In this document: piece after piece, positions 8,298 through 16,477 of the stretch
How the letters are laid out: the number at the start of each line of letters is the position of its first letter
How positions within the stretch are numbered: position 1 is the first letter of the stretch
Source of the DNA: Peredibacter sp045999315
GTDB taxonomy: Bacteria; Bdellovibrionota; Bacteriovoracia; Bacteriovoracales; Bacteriovoracaceae
Reading direction: 5' to 3'
NCBI RefSeq assembly: GCF_045999315.1
Contig: NZ_CP174607.1
Coordinates: 3,534,001-3,598,000, forward strand
DNA: 64,000 nt
Notes under the pieces: generated by a model
Databases searched by the model: none
The model's input: the letters and a program-made list of their open reading frames with translations, nothing else
What the model was told of the DNA's origin: nothing
Program-made: the position numbers and the translations under genes

Positions 8298-9476
8298 CTA
8301 TTGTTTCATATTGAAGTTTTCAAGATTTGCGAGTTCAGTGCCTGGTTTCCAGACATAGCCGGAAGTCACTATTTCAGTTGGGCTTCCTTCAGCATTCATA
8401 AAGTCCCTGTACTGAATAGTCGCGCGACTCTCTTCATTGAGGCCCACAAACTCGTCCCCTTTAGCTCGAAGATCGACTTCCTCTCGGAGAACTTCTCGCA
8501 CAAACTCACGCTGACTCTTATACTCAATAGGAGAAGGTAATTTGGAATCAAGAATTTCTGCAGGGTCTCGTCTTTCCGTTTTCTTAAAGAGTTCCATCAC
8601 AGCATGAAGTTGACCCAACTCATACTCTAAGAATCTCTCCCAAATGGCCTTGATGCGAGGATTAGATTCAAATGTCATACAGCTATAATAGTTGTAGACT
8701 TCATTCGCTTCATGCATAAGCCACTTTTCAAGCCAAGACTCATTTGGATCAATAATGGATTCATATTGTGTCACGTGCTGCTCTTCAATTGAAGCAATCT
8801 CAGCGTACACCTGTCTTGCCGTCGGATCAGAGAACATTGGGCCGATAGTCATATAATAATCATGGGTCTGATTTTCACCGGCCATAATCGTAAGGGCGTG
8901 GAACTTTGAAAGCATCTCTGCTTTTTCTCGGTCGTAGCTCTCTTTGAGTTCATCACTTGGGTCACGATGCTCAAACATGGTTGGTCGACCTGGAACAATG
9001 TCAGTGTAACCTTGAAGAATACTGTTCGCATCCTTCCCTTCCAGACGGTCCATCAAGGCCGAATAACGATACATGTGATCAAAATCTTCCAACAGACCAT
9101 ATCGGTAAACTTGAGCAAGATAAGGATCAGGTTCCTTCTGAGCGACAGCGGCCGTCACTTCGATGGCCACCTGTTCAAAGCCAATGGTGGTCTCTAGTGG
9201 GGAATGGTCTGCCCCAAGTAACCAATTGACCAGAGTTTGCTGATGCTGTTCAACTCGGCGAATTTTTGCCAACGGTAATTGTAGGTCTTTGTTCATTCTA
9301 GAACAGGCGTGACTAAATCTATTTGCTTCAGACTCAATGCCGTTCATGAGTATTATTCGTAATCTTGTGAATGCATCATCATTCAATTTACTAATTGGTT
9401 TCTGGACGAGATCTTTCCAGGTGAAGCGCTGTTTATCGAGTGAAACGCCTTTGTCTCTAAATAAATCTATGCTCAT
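8298..9476 (-). CDS. large ferritin-like domain protein
   Basis: 392 residues from the ATG at 9476, which has AAGGGGG 5 bp upstream; an upstream in-frame start at 9515 has no ribosome site. The chain is almost all helical with several Glu/His clusters: IESEAN (E47), VEQHQQ (E76, H78), LLEDFDHMYRY (about 130), IEEQH (E231-x2-H234) and LEYELGQLH (about 290). These look like a duplicated ferritin-like bundle with metal ligands. No signal peptide. It is the first gene of a two-gene operon with the 250-residue ferritin-like protein. The specific reaction is unknown. Confidence 0.6.
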   Translation of the reverse strand: MSIDLFRDKGVSLDKQRFTWKDLVQKPISKLNDDAFTRLRIILMNGIESEANRFSHACSRMNKDLQLPLAKIRRVEQHQQTLVNWLLGADHSPLETTIGFEQVAIEVTAAVAQKEPDPYLAQVYRYGLLEDFDHMYRYSALMDRLEGKDANSILQGYTDIVPGRPTMFEHRDPSDELKESYDREKAEMLSKFHALTIMAGENQTHDYYMTIGPMFSDPTARQVYAEIASIEEQHVTQYESIIDPNESWLEKWLMHEANEVYNYYSCMTFESNPRIKAIWERFLEYELGQLHAVMELFKKTERRDPAEILDSKLPSPIEYKSQREFVREVLREEVDLRAKGDEFVGLNEESRATIQYRDFMNAEGSPTEIVTSGYVWKPGTELANLENFNMKQ

Positions 9477-9548
9477 TGTTCCCCCTTTAGTGAAATGACT
9501 TAAGAGGTAATGCAAAGATGAGACCTAAATTAAAATACTCTTTATGGT

Positions 9549-10931
9549 TTACATAATTGGAGCAAAGGCATTGAGAACTCTTGAACGGATTTTCTGATAA
9601 AATGTGCGAAACCTGTAATCATCCAGGGCCATTTCGGTTGAGTCATCAAAGTCCTGTATCAACATCTCTTCCAGGAGCTTCAGAAAAGTCTTATCAGTTG
9701 TGATGATCCCATTCTCAAAGTTAATGAACATACTTCTAAAATCCAAGTTAGATGATCCTACCATTCCAAGCTCATTATCAATCAGCATGACCTTCTGATG
9801 CATCATCCCCTTTTGATAGCGATAGACCTTAATTCCATATTTCAGTAGGCGCTCATAATAAATTTCGGCCGCACCTGTTACATAGTCATTGTCACTCCTC
9901 TCAGGCGCCATGATCCTCACATCCAGGTGTTTCATGGAAGCGATGGCAAGGGCATCAATGATCTGCTGAGGAGGAACTACATAGGGATTTGCAATCCAAA
10001 CTCTTTCCTTGGCCGAATTAATCATCTCCACATGCTGAAGCAGATTCATCGCCTCTGGCCCAATGGGATTTGAGTTATGAATAATAATGGAAGTATTACC
10101 AGTTGGTTCCGCAACATCCCAACCAACATCTAACTTATCTTGTTTTGACCAATTCCAATCTTTTGCAAACTCAGTCTGACCTAATAAAACTGCCGGACCT
10201 GTCACTCTCACATTAGTATCCCGCCAGCGGCCAATTTCAGGAAGGCCGCCTACGTAATCAAGCCCAATATTCACTCCGCCCCAGTAACCAATCTTCCCAT
10301 CGACAATGAGAAGCTTTCGATGGTTTCTGAAATTTAAGTAGAACTTGCTTCTTTTCCCCGGACTGTGGCTTCCAAATTTCACTCCGGCCTTTTCTAATTT
10401 TTTTAGAATTGATGGCCGCATGAAGGTTGAATGGTTGTCATACAAGAGATAGACCTTAACTCCCTCTCGGGCCTTTCTCGCCAGGGACTCAGCAAACTTT
10501 CTTCCAACTGCATCAGTCCGAAAAATATACATCTGAAGCAGAATATATTCTTGGGCCTCATCAATACTTTTTAGCATGCTCTGAAATGTCGATTTCCCGT
10601 CAATCAAAAGCTTGATGTCGTTGCCGGCGATGTAGGGATGCTCACTGATAGTAAGAAAATCAACCTTGTCTTCAAAATGCTTAACGAGGTCCTGACTTTT
10701 AATGGGATATTCTTTAAAAACATCGAACTCAAGATACCCCGAAGGACGACGCTTTCCAAAAAGAAGAAATACGGGAAGTGCAATAAAAGGAAATGTGACA
10801 AGCCCGATTGTCCAGGCCACTATTCCTTGGGGAGTTCGTGATTGAAATAAGGCGTAGAAAGCGGCAATGATGCCAAGAATATGAAAGATAACGATAATGA
10901 CAACTGTACTTTCTTCCAGTCGAATGACCAT
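9549..10931 (-). CDS. cls: cardiolipin synthase (phospholipase D family)
   Basis: 460 residues. Two N-terminal membrane helices (about 8-28 and 36-58, the PLDc_N segment) precede two HKD motifs: H204-K206-D211 (NHRKLLIVDG) and H378-K380-D385 (MHQKVMLID), each followed by the usual G-(G/S)-x-N. The enzyme joins two phosphatidylglycerols to make cardiolipin and glycerol at the inner membrane. Length and domain order are typical. It starts 8 bp after the DUF1275 gene and is probably cotranscribed with it and the amidohydrolase. Confidence 0.93.
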   Translation of the reverse strand: MVIRLEESTVVIIVIFHILGIIAAFYALFQSRTPQGIVAWTIGLVTFPFIALPVFLLFGKRRPSGYLEFDVFKEYPIKSQDLVKHFEDKVDFLTISEHPYIAGNDIKLLIDGKSTFQSMLKSIDEAQEYILLQMYIFRTDAVGRKFAESLARKAREGVKVYLLYDNHSTFMRPSILKKLEKAGVKFGSHSPGKRSKFYLNFRNHRKLLIVDGKIGYWGGVNIGLDYVGGLPEIGRWRDTNVRVTGPAVLLGQTEFAKDWNWSKQDKLDVGWDVAEPTGNTSIIIHNSNPIGPEAMNLLQHVEMINSAKERVWIANPYVVPPQQIIDALAIASMKHLDVRIMAPERSDNDYVTGAAEIYYERLLKYGIKVYRYQKGMMHQKVMLIDNELGMVGSSNLDFRSMFINFENGIITTDKTFLKLLEEMLIQDFDDSTEMALDDYRFRTFYQKIRSRVLNAFAPIM

Positions 10932-10939
10932 TTACCTGC

Positions 10940-11557
10940 CTAGTCTTTAATCAACATTGATGAAACAAATAGCAACACTCCTGGAACGATAACACTGATA
11001 ATACCAAATTGAATTCCACATAGGGCCGCCGCGACACAGCCAATAAAAAAAGAAGCAACCATCTCAATCGTGGAAAAATAAATCGGACTTTTTACTTTTG
11101 CGATCAAGTCTAAAAAAAACTGAGTCACGTTTCCCGTCATGACGGTTGAGGTGGGAGTATTTTTTAAATAAAGCTTGTGGGCCGCATTTTGCATGCCCAT
11201 CGCAAACACCAGTCCCATAATACAAGCGTAAAAACTAGTACCTTCTTTAAAGAAGACAAGCCCGACTCCACTTAAAAGAATCAAACTCGAGATCATGAAA
11301 AAGAAGCCCCGTTTTTTACAAAGCTTCCCATCAAAAAACCCTACCATTAAAACACCGGCCACGAAGAATGGAAAAGTCACAAGTTTTGAAAACCCTGCAT
11401 GTTTCCCTGAGGCCAAAGTAGCTGCGAAGACCACGAAGTTCCCGGTCACATGGGCCGAGAAAATTCCTGAGGCCCCAATGAAAGTCGCAGTATCAATAAA
11501 GCCCGCCGAGAAGGCCAGGATCCAAAGAAAGTATCTTTGTTCTAAAACGCCCAACAT
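10940..11557 (-). CDS. DUF1275 (YoaK-type) membrane protein
   Basis: 205 residues from the ATG at 11557 (GGGG 5-8 bp upstream); a TTG at 11575 in the same frame is less likely. Six hydrophobic helices. Family hallmarks are visible: SAGFIDTATF near the start, then FSAHVTGNFV and later STVMTGNVTQF, the repeated TGN signature. DUF1275 proteins are inner-membrane proteins of unsettled function. The start overlaps the end of the amidohydrolase gene by 16 bp, so translation is probably coupled. Confidence 0.85.
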   Translation of the reverse strand: MLGVLEQRYFLWILAFSAGFIDTATFIGASGIFSAHVTGNFVVFAATLASGKHAGFSKLVTFPFFVAGVLMVGFFDGKLCKKRGFFFMISSLILLSGVGLVFFKEGTSFYACIMGLVFAMGMQNAAHKLYLKNTPTSTVMTGNVTQFFLDLIAKVKSPIYFSTIEMVASFFIGCVAAALCGIQFGIISVIVPGVLLFVSSMLIKD

Positions 11558-13365
11558 GAACACCCCAATCCCCAATCAAAGACCGCCTCTTCAATTGAGT
11601 TTCTTCTAAGTTTCGGCATCTCGTGCTGAGGACAGCAGCTTTTCACTTCAGTTGGATGAACCATAAAACGTTTCGCTTGATATCCACCAAACGTCCGGAC
11701 AGGTGACCAATCGGGCATGGCCGGAGGAAGAATTGGTGCGAGATGTTTAAAGTCATCATCTCCATGAACGATCTTTCCATTCACTACTGTCATGAGCGAA
11801 GTGATGTTCTTAATCTCTTCAGCATCAACCTTAAAATAATCATCGGAAAGAACCGTTAAGTCGGCAAACATGCCTTCCTTTATCGTCCCTTTCTTGCCTT
11901 CTTCATTTGAAAACCACGTATTAGAGAGAGTCCAGAGCTTTAGGGCCTCTTCTCTTTCAAGAAGTCTTTCTTCCGGATACATGGACATACCACCGAGAGT
12001 TTTACCCGTGGTTAACCAGTAGAGACTTATCCAAGGATTGTAACTTGCGACCCTCGTTGCATCAGTACCTCCTCCCACAGGAAGACCACTCTTAAGCATG
12101 TCTTTCACTGGAGGCGTATTTCTCACCACATCTCGCCCATAGCGTTCAACAAAGTATTCACCTTGATAGGCCATGCGATGTTGAATGGCGATTCCGCCAC
12201 CGAGGGCCTTTACTCGATCAATATTTTTCTGATTAATGGTTTCAGCGTGATCAAAAAACCAGTGAATTCCCTTAAATGATGTGTCCTTATTCACTTTCTC
12301 AAAAACATTCAACGCGCGATCAATGGTTTCGTTGTAAGTAGCGTGCATTCTAAATGGCCAGCGCTTCTCAACCAGAAGTCTCACGACTTTCTCTAAATCT
12401 TCTTCCATATTGGCCGCAAGCTCTGGACGAGGCTCACGAAAGTCTTCAAAATCAGCGGCAGAGAAGACCAACATTTCACCGGCGCCATTGTGATGGTACA
12501 TGTCTGTCCCCTCACCTGGTTTCAGCATCTCGGACCAGCGTTTAAAGTCGGCCAGCTCTTCTTTTGGCTTTTGGGTGAAAAGATTGTAAGCAATTCGAAG
12601 AGTAAGTTTATCGTCCTTCGCCAGCTTATCAATCACTTCATAGTCTTCAGGATAATTCTGAAAGCCACCACCAGCATCAATCACACTCGTCACACCCAAA
12701 CGATTTAGTTCTCGCATAAAGTGCTGAGTAGAATTGATTTGATATTCCAGGGGAAGCTTTGGTCCTTTGGCGAGAGTCGCGTATAAAATTAAAGCATTGG
12801 GTTTAGCGAGAAGCATGCCTGTAGGATTCCCTTTCGAATCCTTTTCAATCATCCCACCAGGAGGATTAGGGGTGTCTTTATCAAAGCCACAGACCTTTAA
12901 GGCCGCACGGTTGAGAAGAGCACGGTCATATAAATGTAGAATGAAAACAGGTGTGTCCGGTGACGCCTCATTAATCTCATCTAATGTAGGAAGACGTTTT
13001 TCCTTGAACTGATGAGCGGTGAAGCCGCCCACCACTCTCACCCATTGAGGTGCCGGTGTAATACGGGCCTGTTCTTTTAACATTCTCATTGCATCGGCAA
13101 GAGACTCAACTCCGTCCCAACGAAGTTCCATATTATAATTAAGTCCACCACGGATAACATGAATGTGAGAATCAATGAGACCTGGGATAACACGCTTTTT
13201 TTGAAGATCAATTTTTTGAGTTGAAGCTTCTGCCAACTCCATGACTTCTTTATCACTACCAACTTTAACGATCTTTCCTCCAAGTGTCGCAACGGCCGTT
13301 GCTTCAAGCTTAGAAGGATCAAGAGTTGTCACTAAGCCATTATAAAAAATTTTGTCTGCTTTCAT
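11542..13365 (-). CDS. YtcJ-like metal-dependent amidohydrolase
   Basis: 607 residues, cytoplasmic. It has the Amidohydro_3 pattern: an N-terminal beta sandwich, the metal-binding VIPGLIDSHIHV (about residue 60), a distal HATYNETIDRA, HWFFDHAETI and GGGTDATRVASYNPW, and a closing GMFADLTVLSDDYF. Members hydrolyse C-N bonds of diverse small molecules; the substrate cannot be told. The last ~40 residues are unusual, with a Cys-rich tail (SCCPQH and GCSCWAF) that could bind a metal. AGGAGACCC precedes the ATG. It heads the minus-strand set with DUF1275 and cls. Confidence 0.85.
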   Translation of the reverse strand: MKADKIFYNGLVTTLDPSKLEATAVATLGGKIVKVGSDKEVMELAEASTQKIDLQKKRVIPGLIDSHIHVIRGGLNYNMELRWDGVESLADAMRMLKEQARITPAPQWVRVVGGFTAHQFKEKRLPTLDEINEASPDTPVFILHLYDRALLNRAALKVCGFDKDTPNPPGGMIEKDSKGNPTGMLLAKPNALILYATLAKGPKLPLEYQINSTQHFMRELNRLGVTSVIDAGGGFQNYPEDYEVIDKLAKDDKLTLRIAYNLFTQKPKEELADFKRWSEMLKPGEGTDMYHHNGAGEMLVFSAADFEDFREPRPELAANMEEDLEKVVRLLVEKRWPFRMHATYNETIDRALNVFEKVNKDTSFKGIHWFFDHAETINQKNIDRVKALGGGIAIQHRMAYQGEYFVERYGRDVVRNTPPVKDMLKSGLPVGGGTDATRVASYNPWISLYWLTTGKTLGGMSMYPEERLLEREEALKLWTLSNTWFSNEEGKKGTIKEGMFADLTVLSDDYFKVDAEEIKNITSLMTVVNGKIVHGDDDFKHLAPILPPAMPDWSPVRTFGGYQAKRFMVHPTEVKSCCPQHEMPKLRRNSIEEAVFDWGLGCSCWAF

Positions 13366-13403
13366 TCGGGTCTCCTGATCTAAAAGAGTACCCGAAAATA
13401 AAG

Positions 13404-14132
13404 TTATTCGTCGACAAAACTTCCCTCTGCCAGAGCAGAGATATAACGAATCTGTTTCAATTTCTGAGATGGGTTATTAAGTTCCAGAATGGTTCGACGA
13501 GCATATTTTTCTTCAAGTTGCGCAATCTCGCGTCTAAACTCATCCTCTGACTGCGGCGTCAATTGAAAGAACTGCAGCATCAGTGCTGAACCCTTCTTAT
13601 TCAAAAGATTATCTTTAAAAAGTTTTGTCACCCAGTCCCGCAAGAGTTCAGTCATGAAAGCACCCTCAAACTTCCATCGGATGGGTCTCATCTTAGGGAC
13701 TCTCAAAACATTTTCAGCACCAAACTGCACTAACCCTAAGCGATCCAAACGCAAAAGGATCTTATTGATTTCATCTTTATCCAACGCCAGCTTTTGAATG
13801 ACTGCATCTACCGAAAGTCGTTCATAAACTAACAACCAATAAACCACGAAAGATTCTTTATCTTTCATGAAGTGCTGCTGCTGGGCCTCATTGAAAGTAA
13901 ATGTCTGAACGTTTTGTTCTTCAGCATTTTTAATGACACCGAAAACCGAAAGCCCCATGGCCTGGCAAATCATATTGATTCGATTGAATGACCCGTCCTC
14001 AGCGTTGAGCCACTTCTTTAGGGTCGATTCGGGGAGGTCCATTTGACGGGCAAGCTCCGCATAGGAGGTATTCTGTCTTTTCAGGGCTTTCTTAAGCTCT
14101 GCCATCACTAATTCGTAGCTCACGTTAGCCAT
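13404..14132 (-). CDS. XRE-family transcriptional regulator
   Basis: 242 residues. Residues 5-62 form a helix-turn-helix of the lambda-repressor type (SYAELARQMDLPESTLKKWLN, then ICQAMGLSVFGVI). Residues about 95-150 look like a winged-helix segment (LSVDAVIQKLALDKDEINKILLRLDRLGLV). The C-terminal helical region is unrecognised. It lies 38 bp upstream of the amidohydrolase gene on the same strand and is divergent from the desaturase operon, so it may regulate either; that is inferred from position. Confidence 0.75.
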   Translation of the reverse strand: MANVSYELVMAELKKALKRQNTSYAELARQMDLPESTLKKWLNAEDGSFNRINMICQAMGLSVFGVIKNAEEQNVQTFTFNEAQQQHFMKDKESFVVYWLLVYERLSVDAVIQKLALDKDEINKILLRLDRLGLVQFGAENVLRVPKMRPIRWKFEGAFMTELLRDWVTKLFKDNLLNKKGSALMLQFFQLTPQSEDEFRREIAQLEEKYARRTILELNNPSQKLKQIRYISALAEGSFVDE

Positions 14133-14221
14133 TTTGGGTCCTTTTGTAATAAGTTGTACCAGATTATGGAACTTTTACAAACGATATTGGTATATTTTTG
14201 CGCACGGGGCAACATTTAGAC

Positions 14222-15100
14222 ATGACTAGCACACAAACCTACTTAAAGATCAAAAGAGAACCTCTGTATCTACTCAGGGTCTATCTCATTGAGATGCTAG
14301 TTTTCTCGCTATTCATCACTCTCCTTTATTCAGTTCGTGAATTGGCCACAGTCAACCTGTCACTTGGTTTAATAGCATTACCTTTGGCCATTATCTTCGG
14401 ATGTATGGTGGCCTCTTTTATTCATAATGCTTCTCATGGCAATGTTGGGAATAGATATCTGAATCGTGCAGTTGGTGAGTTCTGTGGAACATGGGTCCTT
14501 TATGGTTTCACAAACTTCATTCTGGTTCACCTTCTTCACCATCAATACTCAGATGAAGAATTAGATCCGGTAAATCCAAAGGGCATGAGCTTTCTCATTT
14601 TCCTGTCTGCGCCGATGCGCTATATGATCGTTGTGGCCAAAAAATACCTCTTCCTTCAACATGGCAAGTCTGCGAACTACGCTCTTATCATGAATACTCA
14701 GACGGTGATTTTTCACATCAACTTAGTTCTAAAACTTATTTTCTGGTATCTTCTATTTGGAAAAACTCTCTTCTTGTTCTTCTATCTTCCCGCCTTCTTT
14801 AGTAACGTCGCGATCCTTGCTCACATTAATTATGTTTGCCATCGTGATATGGAAGACGGAACAGTTGAAATGGTGAACCTTAATCACAACCTCTATTACA
14901 AGGTCGCAAACTTCATTACTTTCGGTGGTTACTTTCACAAGAGCCATCACATGAAACTAAATGTGTTTAACCCAATGAAGACCGCTCAAGAGACCCTGCC
15001 AACTCTTAAAACAGCTTCTTATAATGGTAACTTTATCGCTCGTTATTTTGATCTTCACAACATTTGGGGTGAAGGACAAAAAAACAAAGTGTACCATTAA
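14222..15100 (+). CDS. membrane fatty acid desaturase
   Basis: 292 residues from the ATG at 14222; a TTG at 14198 in frame is less likely. Four or more membrane helices carry three histidine boxes: HNASH (HxxxH), HLLHH (HxxHH) and HKSHH (HxxHH), plus an extra His near NHNLYY. These bind the di-iron centre that introduces a double bond or hydroxyl into an acyl chain using O2. It sits 3 bp before the P450 gene, so the two oxygen-dependent enzymes probably act in one lipid modification route. Substrate unknown. Confidence 0.85.
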   Translation: MTSTQTYLKIKREPLYLLRVYLIEMLVFSLFITLLYSVRELATVNLSLGLIALPLAIIFGCMVASFIHNASHGNVGNRYLNRAVGEFCGTWVLYGFTNFILVHLLHHQYSDEELDPVNPKGMSFLIFLSAPMRYMIVVAKKYLFLQHGKSANYALIMNTQTVIFHINLVLKLIFWYLLFGKTLFLFFYLPAFFSNVAILAHINYVCHRDMEDGTVEMVNLNHNLYYKVANFITFGGYFHKSHHMKLNVFNPMKTAQETLPTLKTASYNGNFIARYFDLHNIWGEGQKNKVYH

Positions 15101-15103
15101 TCC

Positions 15104-16462
15104 ATGGCCAATAAAAACAGACGATCCGCCTTCACTAAGGCACTATCATTTGTTGATCTTTCAAAAATTCCCGGACCTCGTGGGATTGATTATTTTCATT
15201 ATGTTCAGTTTTTCCAAAGAGACATTTTAGGGGCCTTCACTCAGGTCAATAAAGACTATGGCGATATCGGAAGTTTCCCCTGGCCCATGAATTCAGTCAT
15301 TATCTACTCTCCTGACTTCGCCCGAAGAGTGTTGATAGAAAATCATAAGGCCTACGTAAAGGGTGAGCAGATTGAAGAACTTCGCGCCGTCGTCGGTAAT
15401 GGCCTGGCCACGAATAATGATTATGACTCTTGGTTAAGAAGTCGCACCATTATTGCCAAAGAATTTAACTCTAAGGCCATTCTGAGTTTTAATAAGAACT
15501 TTGAAAGACTCTGCCTCGATCACATCGCCCATTGGAAAGATCACAATGAAATGGATGTCTGTGAGGAAATGAAGTACCTCACTTTCAAAATTGCTTGTGA
15601 CACATTGTTAGGAGTGAATCTTAGTAAAGAAGACGCTGAAAAAGTAAACGAGGCGGTCCATTTCACGTCACTTGTGACCTATGAAAGGATCTTCCAGTTC
15701 TTCCCGATTCCCTACTGGATGCCGACCAAAAAGAACCATGAGTTTCATCGCCACTTTAATAACTTAAGAACCATCGTTCATACACTCATTAAAAATGAGA
15801 AGGCACAACAGAATTCAAATCCTTCCAGTGTACTTGAACGACTCGTTCATGCAGTTGATCCGGAAACTAATGATCGTTTAAGTGATGACGAGCTACTGGA
15901 TGAAATTCTAACCATGCTACTGGCCGGACATGAGACTTCGGCCCATTCGCTTACATGGACCATTGGACTCCTGGCAAAGCATCAGGACATTCAAGAAAAA
16001 CTGTGGAAGCTAACAACTGAAAATAGTCTGGAAAATCTCCCTTATCTTCAATGGGTCATGATGGAATCTCTGCGCTTATATCCGTCATTTCCGGTCCTAT
16101 CCAGAAAGACGGCCGCCACCGATGTCTTAGGCCCTTACACCATTCCAAAAAATACCAATGTGGTGATTCCGATTTATGTTATGCAGAGGAATGCTGCAAA
16201 CTTTGATCAAGCAGACAAATTTATTCCTGAACGTTTTGCTTCACCTGAAATTCAAAAGTCTTTTGCCTATCTTCCATTCTCAAAGGGCCCTCGCAAGTGT
16301 ATTGCAGAGGCATTTGCCATGAGTGAGATGGCGATTATTATCTATCAATTAGTTCAACATTTTCATTTTGAATTGGTTCACGAAGACCTTCCCCAGGAAG
16401 TGGCCTCAGTAAGTTTAAAGCCTGTTGGCGGTATGAATATACGTGCGATTAAACGCAAATGA
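15104..16462 (+). CDS. cytochrome P450
   Basis: 452 residues. Core P450 motifs are in order: I-helix LAGHETSAH (AGxET at 274-278), ExxR at E321-R324, and the heme loop LPFSKGPRKCIAEAFA with ligand C399. The usual Gly two residues after the Cys is Ala here, a tolerated change. There is no N-terminal membrane anchor, so it is a soluble bacterial type. No ferredoxin or reductase gene is adjacent; electrons must come from elsewhere. The start lies 3 bp after the desaturase stop. Fatty-acid or lipid oxidation is likely from context but not shown. Confidence 0.93.
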   Translation: MANKNRRSAFTKALSFVDLSKIPGPRGIDYFHYVQFFQRDILGAFTQVNKDYGDIGSFPWPMNSVIIYSPDFARRVLIENHKAYVKGEQIEELRAVVGNGLATNNDYDSWLRSRTIIAKEFNSKAILSFNKNFERLCLDHIAHWKDHNEMDVCEEMKYLTFKIACDTLLGVNLSKEDAEKVNEAVHFTSLVTYERIFQFFPIPYWMPTKKNHEFHRHFNNLRTIVHTLIKNEKAQQNSNPSSVLERLVHAVDPETNDRLSDDELLDEILTMLLAGHETSAHSLTWTIGLLAKHQDIQEKLWKLTTENSLENLPYLQWVMMESLRLYPSFPVLSRKTAATDVLGPYTIPKNTNVVIPIYVMQRNAANFDQADKFIPERFASPEIQKSFAYLPFSKGPRKCIAEAFAMSEMAIIIYQLVQHFHFELVHEDLPQEVASVSLKPVGGMNIRAIKRK

Positions 16463-16477
16463 GCATAAAATAGCTTC

